This document shows, piece by piece, positions 9,801-18,720 of a stretch of DNA of 64,000 bases (position 1 is its first letter; every line of letters starts with the position of its first letter). The notes under the pieces were generated by a model. The model was not told where the DNA came from. It did no database searches and was given only the letters and a program-made list of their open reading frames with translations. The stretch spans positions 4,092,001 through 4,156,000 of the forward strand of contig OZ244805.1 in the NCBI GenBank assembly GCA_965220095.1, in the 5' to 3' direction. The stretch is from Bin87 sp965220095 (GTDB lineage Bacteria > Chloroflexota > Dehalococcoidia > Lucifugimonadales > UBA3495). The position numbers were made by a program, and so were the translations under genes.

Positions 9801-10039
9801 TCGCGCTATTCCCACTGGCGTTCAGCGATACCAGCGGTTTCGTGGGCGCCGAATTGGCCACTGTAGTAATCGGCGGTCTCATCAGCTCAACCTTCCTGAC
9901 ACTGGTGGCCGTGCCAGTAACCTATATGTTGATGCACGATTCCATACCCAATCTGTCGAGCCGGATCAGCCGAACGGTTGGCCGGCGCCCCAACCCTGCT
10001 ACGGAGCCCCTGGACACTTTGGACAGTTCGCCGGCCTAG
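6860..10039 (+). CDS. RND efflux permease, AcrB/MMPL-type
   Basis: 1059 residues, full length for an RND pump. One N-terminal TM (about 13-30) is followed by a large periplasmic-type domain, a block of TMs from about residue 345, a second large loop and a C-terminal TM block. The TM4 proton-relay segment reads AVGRIVDDSIVVLEN, with the paired Asp typical of RND pumps, and GFLFLIGIVVTNAIVLITF is the matching segment in the second half. Start TTG 6860 has a GGGGGAG ribosome site at 6850-6856. It is the first gene of an operon with a second RND gene and a membrane-fusion lipoprotein. The two permeases may form a heteromer, as in MdtBC. Substrate unknown. Confidence 0.92.
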   Translation: MTFLTSLALRRKPVTLMVMILLVGMGLYSYDSLHQELFPEISFAIVYVVTPYQQGDPTTVATEVTSKIEDSITGLADLENITSISTSSLSAVTANFSAGADVEAAEDTIRTNVSALNLPDDALDPIVVRLTSDIFPVMWLSVSGERDIPSLQRVIDNQILPQLEAVDGVYQIDVQGGISERVSVVVDPDRLEEYGLNIDHVINSVRANSIDISGGELNRDGNSTVIRTFHGYGDLQSIGDVPVGYSVAPSEAQQPGEPGDATPILLSHVAEVVIDTPAAETISRTNGQPSVSLAVLREPEGNTIELTQQLLEVVDGLALPADVRVELLYDSGAELQEQLTNVAQQGGQGFVIAVVAIFLFLLQLRPTALRGALNTLRPTLIIAISIPLSILVTVLVMAIFDWALNFMSLAGLAIAVGRIVDDSIVVLENTYRHVQAGEPRSTAAVRGAREVGAAILASTLTTVAVFLPLALIPGIVGEFFLPFAQTVCTSLLASTFIALTAVPVLGSTLLRQGDMAGEAESATADTWLQRGYTPILTWALRHRILTVLGCIGVVAASIPLLMVLPITLFSTGAPESMRIDITMPENTDAGAMFREVREVESILERYAAEGYITAYQVTLGATSEDFGPSLGETGFDVAGFFIALSDQVPDDFGDEMRAALPQKDDATFQLYIDESGPPQAGLEIAVTGATFADVQSTAHALMNQLEPLDGIVNLKTNISDAKEELTFEVDMSEAGRYGLSSQSVALQVRTWTYGTEVDEVNLMGENYDLVIRGRDDSLNEVVELQNLAIAGPLGTVPLGAISDVKTTVGPTLVTHYDGDRSVTITGDFEGQDTQAISSNVDRIITEMDLPPGVNVEQGGFASDIADQFANVYLAMLIGVSLVYLVMVATLGSLRDPFIVVLSMPLAVVGALVALTVTGRALSLPSLMGFLFLIGIVVTNAIVLITFVNQLRDEGRETLEAIILAGRTRLRPILMTAVTTIFALFPLAFSDTSGFVGAELATVVIGGLISSTFLTLVAVPVTYMLMHDSIPNLSSRISRTVGRRPNPATEPLDTLDSSPA

Positions 10040-10209
10040 CGAACCTCCTCTAATCCCTATCAAACGGACATCACACCGAATCTAACAGAATGGTTTCCGC
10101 GCAATGTGTCGCAATCCGGGTTCGTCAATCTGGGTTCGTTATGTAACTCGTGGCCGTATCCTGACCATGACTCATACAGTCGTAACCATACGGGTATTAG
10201 GTTGATGAG

Positions 10210-13200
10210 ATGATCATTCTGTCCAAACTGGCCCTGCGACGTCGTTCGGTGACGATTATGGCCATCATTCTGGTGCTGGTGGGAGGAGTCTATTCGTACC
10301 AGCAACTGCAGCGGGAGCTGTTCCCGGAGATTAGCCTCAGGGTCGTCAACATCGTTACACCGTACCAGCAGGGAACCCCCATCGAAGTCGCGGAAGAAGT
10401 CAGCAGGCCAATCGAAGATGTCGTCATCGGCATGGAAGGACTGAAAGAAGTAACTTCGACATCGCGGGGCAGCCGTTCACTGGTTCGGGCCAGCTTCGAG
10501 ACCAACGCGGACATCGGGGAAGCCGAAGCGGAAATCGTCAGCCGGGTGGCCGGCGTCAGGTTGCCCGACGCGGCTGGCGATCCGCGGGTTTATGAGCTGA
10601 CCCCAAACCAGCGGCCCGCCATGGAATTGAGCGTGTCGGGTCAGAGGGATATCCCGTCCCTGCAAAAGGTTATCGAGTCCCAAATTGTGCCTCGCCTGGA
10701 AGCCGTGTCCGGCGTATTCTCCGTGGAAATCGAAGGAGGGGTCAGCGAGCAGGTATTCGTAACTGTCGACCCCGACCTGCTGAACACCTACGGTCTCACC
10801 CTCCAGAACGTCATTGGCGCCATACAGGGTCATGAGGTCGATGTCACCGCTGGCAGCCTGGTAACCGAAGGACGCTCGGTAACGCTGCGCGCGTACCACG
10901 GTTACGCCAACCTGGACGCCATCAACAATCTGCCGGTGGGCTTCGTCGGATCTGACGGCGCCACGGGTAATCGGAGTTTCGGCGCCAACGCGACGCCAAT
11001 CCGCATCTCTGATGTCGCCGTTGTGGAAGTCAACACACCAGAGGCCAGTACGGTTTCGCGCACCAATGGACAACCCAGCGTCAGCCTGAACGTGTTGAAA
11101 ACCCCAGCGGGCAACACCATAGACGTTACCCGGGACATTGACAGCGTTCTGCTGGAACTGTCCCGCGAGCTTCCACCCGACGTCGACATCGAAGTCCTGG
11201 AAAGCCAGGCCCCGAGGCTGGAAGCAGAGCTGAACAAAGTCATTACCCAGGGGTTGCAAGGATTCGGTTTCGCGGTTCTGGCGGTGTTTCTGTTCCTCCT
11301 GCAGGTGCGGCCTCGCGTCGTGGCTGGCATCGTAAACAGTTTGCGGCCTACGATCATCATCGGAGCCTCGATCCCTTTGAGCGTGATGCTCACCATGCTG
11401 GTGATGGCGGCCTTTGACTGGAACCTGAACTTTATGAGTCTGGCCGGTCTGGCTATTGCCGTTGGCCGCATCGTGGACGACAGCATCGTCGTGCTGGAGA
11501 ACATCTACCGACACATCCAGGAGGGAAGTTCGCGCGCGACGGCGGTGATTGCGGCAACCCAGGAGGTCAGCCCGGCGATTGTGGCCTCAACGCTTACCAC
11601 CGTGGCAGTATTCATACCGCTGGGATTCTTGCCGGGGGTGGTGGGACAATTCTTCCTCCCCTTCGCGCAGACCGTCTGCGTATCGCTGTTGGCCTCAACA
11701 CTGGTCGCCTTGACCGCCGTCCCCGTGCTCGCGTCGCTGTTCCTGCGCCAGGGGGACATGGCCAACGAACCATCCGGCCAATCCCGCGATACCTGGATGC
11801 AACGCGCCTACACGCCGGCGCTCAGGTTGGCGTTGCGGTTCCGGACGATCACGGTTCTGGGCTGCATAGTCGCCGTTCTGTCCAGCCTCCTTTTGGTACT
11901 GGTGCTGCCCATCGAACTCTTTTCTTCCGGCAGAACCGAGGGCCTGCGCATCGACCTCACGCTGAACCGGAGCCCATCCACTGGCATTCTGTTCCGGGAA
12001 GCCCGGGTAATTGAGCGGGTGCTCAACGGCCATGTTGCCAGCGGGCACGTGGACAGTTATCAATCCACTCTCGGGTCGAGCAGCAGGAATTTCGGGCCCG
12101 GCGCTTCCGATTCGTCTTACGACCGCGCCGGGTTCACCGTGATTCTGGCGGATGACGCACCCGCCGATTTGGACGAACAACTCCGCACCGCACTCCCTGG
12201 CGGCGAAGACGTTACCATTCGGGTGTTCGCAGACTCCGGCGGGCCACAGCGCGGCGGTCTAAGGTTGACCCTGACCGGCCCCAACTACGCCGACGTCCGT
12301 TCGGCTACCGAGACGTTGCAGACTGCGATCGAGCGAGATCCCGGCGTACGGAACGTGCGAACGAACATAGTCGATGGCAGCGAAGAACTGACCATTGCCA
12401 TCAATCCGGACGACGCCGGGCGTCATGGGCTCTCGACGCAAAACGTGGCTAATCAAATCCGTATGTGGGTGTATGGAACCGACGTTGCTGAGGTTAATCT
12501 CACCGGCGAGAAACTGGATTTGGTGGTGCGGGGAGCCAAGTCAGCCATCGATGAACCCCTTGACCTACAGCAACTTCCGATCGCCGGGAATGCGGGCGCA
12601 GTGCCGTTGGGCAGCATGTCGGAAACCAAATTCACCGTCGGCCCCAGCGTGGTAACCCACTACGACGGCAATCGGTCGGCCACCATCTCCGGCGGTCTCG
12701 GCGGTCGCGACGCCGGCGCCATCGGGGAACGCATCGACGCCATTGTCGCCGACACCGAACTCCCACCCGGCGTGCGGGTTCGCTCTGGCGGAGTGTTCAG
12801 CGACATCCGCGAGGAATTCAACAACGTTTACGTGGCAATGGTGATCGGCGTCTCGCTGGTCTATCTGGTCATGGTGGCAACCCTGGGTTCATTGAAAGTT
12901 CCATTCATCGTGGTTTTGAGTATGCCCCTGGCCGTGGTCGGAGCGCTGATTGCGCTGGTAGTAACCGACCGTTCCCTCAGCCTCCCGGCTTTGATGGGTT
13001 TCCTGTTCCTCATCGGCATCGTGGTTACCAACGCGATCGTGCTGCTTACCTTTGTCGGTCAATTGCGCAACGCCGGCCGCAGCCCGCTGGATGCGGTGAT
13101 GGAGGCCGGCCGCACGCGCCTGCGCCCCATCCTGATGACCGCGTTCACCACCATGCTAGCTCTGATTCCGCTGGCGTTCAGCGAATCCAGCGGTTTGGTG

Positions 13201-13398
13201 GGCGCAGAACTCGCTACCGTGGTAATCGGCGGGTTGGTGAGTTCAACTTTCCTGACCCTCGTGGCGGTGCCGGTCATCTACATGATGTTTGAAGAATCCA
13301 TCCCCAATCTGTATCGCCGCACGGTTGCGATGGTCTCCCATCGGCCGGCACAGTTGGCAGATGTCGCTGAACCGCAACAAACCAGCATTGACGACTGA
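10210..13398 (+). CDS. RND efflux permease, second copy
   Basis: 1062 residues, collinear with the preceding RND gene and sharing long motifs: LFPEIS, VTPYQQG, FMSLAGLAIAVGRIVDDS, TVCxSLLAST and TRLRPILMTA. It keeps the Asp pair of TM4. ATG 10210 is preceded by a weak purine stretch (gatgag). The gap to the first RND gene is 170 bases and to the adaptor gene 42 bases, so the adaptor is more tightly linked to this copy. It is predicted to be a proton-driven exporter, alone or as a heteromer with its paralog. Confidence 0.92.
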   Translation: MIILSKLALRRRSVTIMAIILVLVGGVYSYQQLQRELFPEISLRVVNIVTPYQQGTPIEVAEEVSRPIEDVVIGMEGLKEVTSTSRGSRSLVRASFETNADIGEAEAEIVSRVAGVRLPDAAGDPRVYELTPNQRPAMELSVSGQRDIPSLQKVIESQIVPRLEAVSGVFSVEIEGGVSEQVFVTVDPDLLNTYGLTLQNVIGAIQGHEVDVTAGSLVTEGRSVTLRAYHGYANLDAINNLPVGFVGSDGATGNRSFGANATPIRISDVAVVEVNTPEASTVSRTNGQPSVSLNVLKTPAGNTIDVTRDIDSVLLELSRELPPDVDIEVLESQAPRLEAELNKVITQGLQGFGFAVLAVFLFLLQVRPRVVAGIVNSLRPTIIIGASIPLSVMLTMLVMAAFDWNLNFMSLAGLAIAVGRIVDDSIVVLENIYRHIQEGSSRATAVIAATQEVSPAIVASTLTTVAVFIPLGFLPGVVGQFFLPFAQTVCVSLLASTLVALTAVPVLASLFLRQGDMANEPSGQSRDTWMQRAYTPALRLALRFRTITVLGCIVAVLSSLLLVLVLPIELFSSGRTEGLRIDLTLNRSPSTGILFREARVIERVLNGHVASGHVDSYQSTLGSSSRNFGPGASDSSYDRAGFTVILADDAPADLDEQLRTALPGGEDVTIRVFADSGGPQRGGLRLTLTGPNYADVRSATETLQTAIERDPGVRNVRTNIVDGSEELTIAINPDDAGRHGLSTQNVANQIRMWVYGTDVAEVNLTGEKLDLVVRGAKSAIDEPLDLQQLPIAGNAGAVPLGSMSETKFTVGPSVVTHYDGNRSATISGGLGGRDAGAIGERIDAIVADTELPPGVRVRSGGVFSDIREEFNNVYVAMVIGVSLVYLVMVATLGSLKVPFIVVLSMPLAVVGALIALVVTDRSLSLPALMGFLFLIGIVVTNAIVLLTFVGQLRNAGRSPLDAVMEAGRTRLRPILMTAFTTMLALIPLAFSESSGLVGAELATVVIGGLVSSTFLTLVAVPVIYMMFEESIPNLYRRTVAMVSHRPAQLADVAEPQQTSIDD

Positions 13399-13440
13399 TC
13401 TTCCAGCGCAAATAATATTCCACAACCAGAGGCAATTGAG

Positions 13441-15288
13441 TTGAAACTTCTACGTTTTATCGTTACTTCCCGCGCGATTACGTCTGGCAAAGTCACAGCA
13501 TTAGCAGCCTGCGGCGGCCTACTGCTCGCCGCCGTTGCCTGCGGCGGTCAATCCGACGTAGCGGCGACGCCAGAAACACCCGGAGGCGGGCCGGGGGGCA
13601 GTCGCGCGACTACCAACGAGTTTCACGTGCGTGGCGAGCTGGTTTTCAAGACGCGAGCCAACCTGGCGTTTAAAGTCCGTGGGGAAGTCGGTGCGGTCAA
13701 CGTCGCGGTGGGGGACCTGGTATCTGAGGGCGACGTTCTGGCGACGCTGGACGCCGAATCCTTGACCGCTGTCGAGCGGGCCGCGGCGCAGGCCAAAGTC
13801 AATCTCGAAAAGGCCCAGGATGGACTCGACCAGGTAATGGGCCTGCAGTCCGACGACCCCCTGGTTCGGGCGCGCGCCGAAAGCGCACTGGCGAACGCCG
13901 AAATCGTCCTGGCACGCGCTCAGGATAAGCTCGACGACTACCAACTGACCCACAACGTACAGCTGGGCGCCGCCCGCCAGGCTGTCGCAGACGCCACAGC
14001 CAACGTTGACCGGGCTGAAGAGCAGGTCTCCGATTTCGCGGATGGTTACAGCGAGCAATTCGCCGAGGCCCTTGCCGTGCGTTCCGAAGCAAAATCCGCG
14101 CTGGGCGATGCCGAAGACGCCGTGGTTGACTTCCTTCCGCAGCACGATGAGTCCATCGGCAAAATCAGCGCGCTAATATCTCGGACGGAAGATGATCTGG
14201 ACGACGCCAGAGATGCCGTGCGCGATTTTGACGCCAATCACGCCGACCGACTGGCGGAAGCGCGGCAAGAGCTGGCCAAAGCGGAAAACGAATTGGAGGC
14301 TGCCGAAGACCGATTCAGCGATTTCAATGCCATTATTTTTGGCCCCGGATTCAGAGGACTCGGTGATGGCGAGAACTTTGACGTGGTGCAGTTCAATGCC
14401 CTAAAAGGAGCGATAACCATCGCTCAACAGGCGGTCAACACGTCGGAAGCTGAAGTCAACAGCCTGATTGGTGGGCCGAAAGAGGTTGACCGTGTGGCCG
14501 CCATCAGTCGCGTCGCCGAGCTGGAAGGCACTCTGGTTCGTCTGAACCGGGAACTCAACGATTCCCTGGCCGGCCCTGACAGCGATGAATTGCACAGGTT
14601 GGAAGCCACAGTACAAATCGCCAGGTCTCGACTCAGTCGCGCCGACCGCGATTTGGCCGAAGCGGAACAGGGAGTCGACCAACTCGAACTGGCCAGGTTG
14701 CAAGCCTCTGCCGACAGCGCGCGCTTCTCACTGGATTCGGCTGTAACCCAGTTGGCCAGATTGGAGGAAGGACTGGATCAAGCCACGCTGGAATCCCTGA
14801 CCAAAGAAGTGGCAACCGCTCAGGAGGCACGCGACGAACTGCTGGCCGGCTCCGATGCCTCCGAAGTGGCCTTGGCGCAAGCCAGCATCGACGCCGCCGC
14901 CGCAACCTACGAACGCGTGCTGGGCGACCTGGACGACGCCATCCTCAATGCTCCCTTCGACGGCGTGGTTCGTCTGGTTACGATTTCTCCCGGCGACGCC
15001 GTAACCGTGGACGCCCGAGTTATCCAGGTGGTCGACCCTCACGACGTGAGCGTGTTGGGACTGGTAGAGTCCAATTTCATCGACAGCATCGAACTGGGGA
15101 AGCCGGCCACAGTAACGATGGCGTCACTAACGGGTGTCGAGTTTAATTCCAGGGTAACCGACATCAGCGACGACGCTCGCACCGAACGTGGCATCATCAG
15201 CTTCCCGGTGGTGTTTGACGTAACCGTACCAACTGGCGTTAGCGTGCCCCCCTATCCGGGGTTGGTAACCACTACGGTGCGCCGCTAG
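13441..15288 (+). CDS. HlyD/AcrA-type membrane fusion lipoprotein with long coiled coil
   Basis: 615 residues from TTG 13441. A signal peptide ends in LLAAVAC with Cys34 as the probable lipidation site. A barrel-sandwich half (VRGEVGAVNVAVGDLV, about 80-95) is followed by some 380 residues of Ala/Glu/Asp-rich helical coiled coil, much longer than in AcrA (397 residues in total). The second lipoyl half (NAPFDGVVRLVTISPGDAV) and a beta-barrel domain come next. The protein stops soon after VPPYPGLVTT, so the membrane-proximal domain looks short. It is the adaptor for the two RND pumps. No TolC-like gene is nearby, which fits a single-membrane or atypical envelope. Confidence 0.88.
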   Translation: MKLLRFIVTSRAITSGKVTALAACGGLLLAAVACGGQSDVAATPETPGGGPGGSRATTNEFHVRGELVFKTRANLAFKVRGEVGAVNVAVGDLVSEGDVLATLDAESLTAVERAAAQAKVNLEKAQDGLDQVMGLQSDDPLVRARAESALANAEIVLARAQDKLDDYQLTHNVQLGAARQAVADATANVDRAEEQVSDFADGYSEQFAEALAVRSEAKSALGDAEDAVVDFLPQHDESIGKISALISRTEDDLDDARDAVRDFDANHADRLAEARQELAKAENELEAAEDRFSDFNAIIFGPGFRGLGDGENFDVVQFNALKGAITIAQQAVNTSEAEVNSLIGGPKEVDRVAAISRVAELEGTLVRLNRELNDSLAGPDSDELHRLEATVQIARSRLSRADRDLAEAEQGVDQLELARLQASADSARFSLDSAVTQLARLEEGLDQATLESLTKEVATAQEARDELLAGSDASEVALAQASIDAAAATYERVLGDLDDAILNAPFDGVVRLVTISPGDAVTVDARVIQVVDPHDVSVLGLVESNFIDSIELGKPATVTMASLTGVEFNSRVTDISDDARTERGIISFPVVFDVTVPTGVSVPPYPGLVTTTVRR

Positions 15289-15308
15289 GAATGCCAAAAA
15301 TTATTGGG

Positions 15309-15353
15309 CCAGCGGCGCAGCGACGGTCAGCGACCGGCGCCCGCGACCGCTGG
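15309..15353. terminator. Possible bidirectional hairpin between convergent genes
   Basis: Arms CCAGCGG (15309-15315) and CCGCTGG (15347-15353) enclose a GC-rich centre with further pairing, between two genes that converge here. There is no clear T-run, so this is only a weak call. Confidence 0.25.
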
Positions 15354-15370
15354 CAGGATTTCACCAGACG

Positions 15371-15925
15371 CTAGATGGGCAACTTGGGTTCGTCGCCGTC
15401 AGGCACATCGATCTCGAACGCATTGGCGTTGAAAGCGAGCAACGAGTAGTAGCCCAGCAGGGTGGTCAGTTCGGTCAGGCCCAGGGCTCCGAACTGGTTC
15501 AACGCCGCCTGGAACGTAGCTTCGCTGACCCGGTGATTTTGGAATACCTCAGTGGCGTAGTTCACCACCGTTTGCTCGTCCGCCGGCAGCTGTGGCAATT
15601 GCTTGCCGTCCCGCAAGTTGTCCACAAACTCGTCGCTGATGCCTTGCTGACGGGCCCGCGCGGAGTGAGCGTGCCAAATGTACTGGCAATCCATGTTGCG
15701 GGCAGTCAATATCATGGCTAGCTCCTGAATCTTCTTGGACAACGAGGATTCATCGCGCAGGTAGTTGACCAATGAATTGGCGCGGTGGCGCATTTCGGGG
15801 CTGTTTATCATCACTGAACCGGGGCCGCCGGTCACCACGCCACCGGAGCCGGCCGTTTCCGAATCGAAGGCACTTTGCAGCGCCGTCGGAACCTGGTCTC
15901 GTGTAACTGTTGGTGTTCGTACCAT
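15371..15925 (-). CDS. Carboxymuconolactone decarboxylase family protein (AhpD-like fold)
   Basis: 184 residues with the helical CMD pattern: a LVNYLRDESSLSKKIQELA segment, then LTARNMDCQYIWHAHSARAR with the conserved HxH-type region, and a C-terminal TELTTLLGYYSLLAFNANAF. There is Cys in MDCQY but no CxxC, so a peroxidase role like AhpD is unlikely; the form resembles many uncharacterised CMD-domain proteins. ATG 15925 is preceded by GGGAGG. It is encoded alone and convergent to the RND operon. Substrate unknown. Confidence 0.85.
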   Translation of the reverse strand: MVRTPTVTRDQVPTALQSAFDSETAGSGGVVTGGPGSVMINSPEMRHRANSLVNYLRDESSLSKKIQELAMILTARNMDCQYIWHAHSARARQQGISDEFVDNLRDGKQLPQLPADEQTVVNYATEVFQNHRVSEATFQAALNQFGALGLTELTTLLGYYSLLAFNANAFEIDVPDGDEPKLPI

Positions 15926-16198
15926 GATTTACCTCCCAGGAATTGGGTTTCTGGTTGAGTTTTGGTGGCCGGCTGCGCGGCCTAACAGGTGAAGACGGCA
16001 ACGAAGCTATTGCGAAACTCTGGTGCCGAACCCGAATTGCCGGCATCATATCCGCCTCGTTCCGCTGTGACAAGCATCGCCGACATGATCGCGGATAAGC
16101 AGCCGGTCGGCAACCGCTTGGTATCAATCTGGCACAATCCATAATAGAATATCTCACGTTGCAACAATCAGAACGATGATCGTCGAGGAGACAAGGCC

Positions 16199-17152
16199 AT
16201 GCCAACGGTGAATACAGTCCTGGGCCCAGTGGATACGGACGATCTCGGATTCGTCCTGAGCCATGAACACGTCGGCACGAACGCCGCCGGTCTTCGCCAC
16301 ACCTATCCGGAATTCATCGACCGCGATGGCATCCGTGAGCAGTCTATCGCCGCCATGACTGCCGTGCACGCCGACGGGGTGAGGACGATTGTTGATGTAA
16401 GCACCTTTGACCTGGGGCGCGACGTGAACCTGATTCGAGAGGTGTCCGAAGGCAGCGGGATGCAAATCATCGCGGCGACCGGCAACCACGTCGCGGTGCC
16501 CCGTCCGTTCGGCGACGTGCCTCCGGACGCCATCGCCGAGTTGTACGTCAGGGAGATTGAAGAAGGCATTGAAGGCACCGGCATCAAGGCCGGCATCATC
16601 AAGGTTGCCAGCGACCGGGGCGGGATCACTCCACCACAGGAGGTTGTTCTCCGGGCGGCGGCCCGAGCCCAGAAATCTACCGGCGTGCCAATTTCAACCC
16701 ACACCTGGTCGCCCGACCGGGTAGGGGAACAGCAGGTTCGGATTCTGGAAGAAGAAGGCGTCGACCTGGACAAGGTCTACATTGGGCACAGCAACGATGA
16801 CACCGATATGGAATACCTGCTGGGCCTGCTCAACAAGGGCGTGTGGCTGGGATTGGACCGGTATCCCGGCGGCCTGACCCCAGGCACTCCGGACTGGGAA
16901 CAGCGCACCGAGGTCGCCCGGAAACTGATGGACGCCGGGTTTACCAACCGGATTTTCCTGTCCCACGACTACTCGGTTCCCAAGGCCCGTTACGGCGCCG
17001 AGGTTCAGGAACAGCGGCGGCGCGCGAATCCCGACGGTTACAACTTCATCCCCAGGTATGTGTTGCCCCGCCTGAAAGCCCTGGGTGCATCGGATGCTGA
17101 CATCCAGCAGATTACCGTGGGCAACGCCCGGCGCTTCTTCGCAGGCGCATGA
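16199..17152 (+). CDS. Phosphotriesterase-family metal hydrolase (lactonase-like)
   Basis: 317 residues with the complete binuclear metal set of the PTE family: H22 and H24 (SHEHV), K135 for carboxylation (GIIKVA), H168 (ISTHT), H197 (YIGHS) and D257 (LSHDY). The opening TVLGPVDTDDLGFVLSHEH is typical. Family members hydrolyse lactones or phosphotriesters, and phosphotriesterase-like lactonase activity is the commonest native function; the substrate here is unknown. ATG 16199 has a GAGGAG site. A TAGAAT (16145-16150) could be its -10. The DHA2 exporter gene follows after 34 bases and may be co-transcribed. Confidence 0.88.
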   Translation: MPTVNTVLGPVDTDDLGFVLSHEHVGTNAAGLRHTYPEFIDRDGIREQSIAAMTAVHADGVRTIVDVSTFDLGRDVNLIREVSEGSGMQIIAATGNHVAVPRPFGDVPPDAIAELYVREIEEGIEGTGIKAGIIKVASDRGGITPPQEVVLRAAARAQKSTGVPISTHTWSPDRVGEQQVRILEEEGVDLDKVYIGHSNDDTDMEYLLGLLNKGVWLGLDRYPGGLTPGTPDWEQRTEVARKLMDAGFTNRIFLSHDYSVPKARYGAEVQEQRRRANPDGYNFIPRYVLPRLKALGASDADIQQITVGNARRFFAGA

Positions 17153-17186
17153 TCCAAACCGGGCCCTATGGACGACTCAGGCGGTA

Positions 17187-18665
17187 ATGCTTGCATCGCT
17201 AACGAGTAGTCCTCGCTACAAATGGTATGTCTACGGCGTCATGGCGGTGGGCACCTTTGCCTCAGTGGTAGACCACGGCAGCGTGGGCGTCGCGCTGCCC
17301 ACCATCGCCAGTCATTTCAGCACCGATATACCCAGCGTGCAGTGGCTGGTGATTGGCTATGCCATGATCATCATCGCACTGTTGCTACCAATGGGGCGGC
17401 TGGCCGACCTGATCGGCACCAAGAAGGTGTATATCATCGGCTCGCTGGTTTTCGTTGCAGGCGCAATATCATCGGGCGCGTCCAACGATCTGGCGGTGCT
17501 CATCGCGTCCCGTATCGTCCAGGGAGCCGGCGCCGCCATGACCCAGGGCACCGGTATGGCCATCGTCATTGGCGCCTTCCCGCCGGCCGAACGCGGGAAA
17601 GCCATCGGGCTCATAATGACAATGGTTGGGACCGGGGCTGTGGCCGGCCCGGCTCTCGGTGGGCTGCTGGTAGACGCCCTGGGTTGGCGCTCGGTGTTCT
17701 TCGCTGCGGTGCCGCTGATGGTGGCCAGTATTGGACTGTGCCTTCTAATCCTGGCCGAACAGGTGCGGACGCGAAGCGCCAGTCGACAACCGGCCCGGTT
17801 CGATTGGCTGGGCGCCGTAATGTCATCCGGAGCGCTACTAGCGCTGTTGCTTGGCATCACCAACGCGCATCGAGTGGGCTGGACATCACCGCCGATTTTG
17901 GCGGCCGCCGTTACTTTCGTGGTGTTACTGGCCAGTTTTGTCTGGTGGGAACTGCGGAACTCGAGCCCCATGCTGCAGCTGCGTTTCTTCCAGCGCAAGA
18001 ATTTTTCTCAGGGCGTGTCGGCCAACTTCCTGATGTTTATGGGCAGTTCGGCGGTGCTTTTCATGACACCGTTTTACCTGCAAAACGTGCTGGGCTACCG
18101 AGCGTCGGTCGCCGGTTTGGCGGTGGTACCCGGCGCCATCTGCATGGCGCTGCTGGGACCGATCTGCGGGAAGCTATCAGACCGGTTTGGATGGAGGAAG
18201 TTCACCGTTGGCGGCCTGATCCTGTCAACCACCGGAATCTCGGCACTGTCGCGACTGTCCGAAGATTCGTCTCTCTATATGGTAATTCCGGCGTTGATGC
18301 TGCTGAGTTGTGGAATGGGTACGTTCTACTCGGCCAATTCCAGTTCAATCCTCAGCGCGGTGGAGCGGGAAAGCCACGGTGTAATCTCGGCTCTGGTCAA
18401 TCTGATTCGCAACGCCGGCAACGTGGTGAGCGTGGCGGTTTGCACTGCCATCGTAACCGCGACCATGGCCGCAATGGGCCATGAACCCAGCCTGGACGCC
18501 GTGCGGAGCGGCACGTCGGTGGGAGTGGAGCAAGCCTTCACCACCGGGCTCAAGTACGCCTATTTCGCCATGGCGGGTTCGCTGTTTCTAGCCATGTTCA
18601 TCTCGGCGTTGCCCTTGCGCGGGGCGGAGCAGCCGGAATACGCCGTGGCCCCCGCGGAAACCTAA
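17187..18665 (+). CDS. MFS transporter, DHA2 family (second copy)
   Basis: 492 residues from ATG 17187, with 14 predicted TMs. The loop GRLADLIGTKKVY follows TM2, RIVQGAGAAMTQGTG is the antiporter-type motif, and GKLSDRFGWRKF joins the halves. It is a paralog of the gene at 3995 (shared YKWxV...GTFxSVxDHGSV...ALP). I chose ATG 17187 over the longer frame from 17085 because the extension overlaps the previous gene and is not hydrophobic. It is a proton-coupled exporter of unknown substrate, possibly in one unit with the phosphotriesterase-like hydrolase. Confidence 0.88.
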   Translation: MLASLTSSPRYKWYVYGVMAVGTFASVVDHGSVGVALPTIASHFSTDIPSVQWLVIGYAMIIIALLLPMGRLADLIGTKKVYIIGSLVFVAGAISSGASNDLAVLIASRIVQGAGAAMTQGTGMAIVIGAFPPAERGKAIGLIMTMVGTGAVAGPALGGLLVDALGWRSVFFAAVPLMVASIGLCLLILAEQVRTRSASRQPARFDWLGAVMSSGALLALLLGITNAHRVGWTSPPILAAAVTFVVLLASFVWWELRNSSPMLQLRFFQRKNFSQGVSANFLMFMGSSAVLFMTPFYLQNVLGYRASVAGLAVVPGAICMALLGPICGKLSDRFGWRKFTVGGLILSTTGISALSRLSEDSSLYMVIPALMLLSCGMGTFYSANSSSILSAVERESHGVISALVNLIRNAGNVVSVAVCTAIVTATMAAMGHEPSLDAVRSGTSVGVEQAFTTGLKYAYFAMAGSLFLAMFISALPLRGAEQPEYAVAPAET

Positions 18666-18720
18666 ACCGCGCCCACCGTTGGCCGGCAGTCCGCGCTGCC
18701 CGGCGGTCCGCGTTGGCCGG

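Noticed and set aside
15750..16205. 151-codon minus-strand frame
   Set aside because: Overlaps the CMD-family gene in another frame and has no recognisable features.
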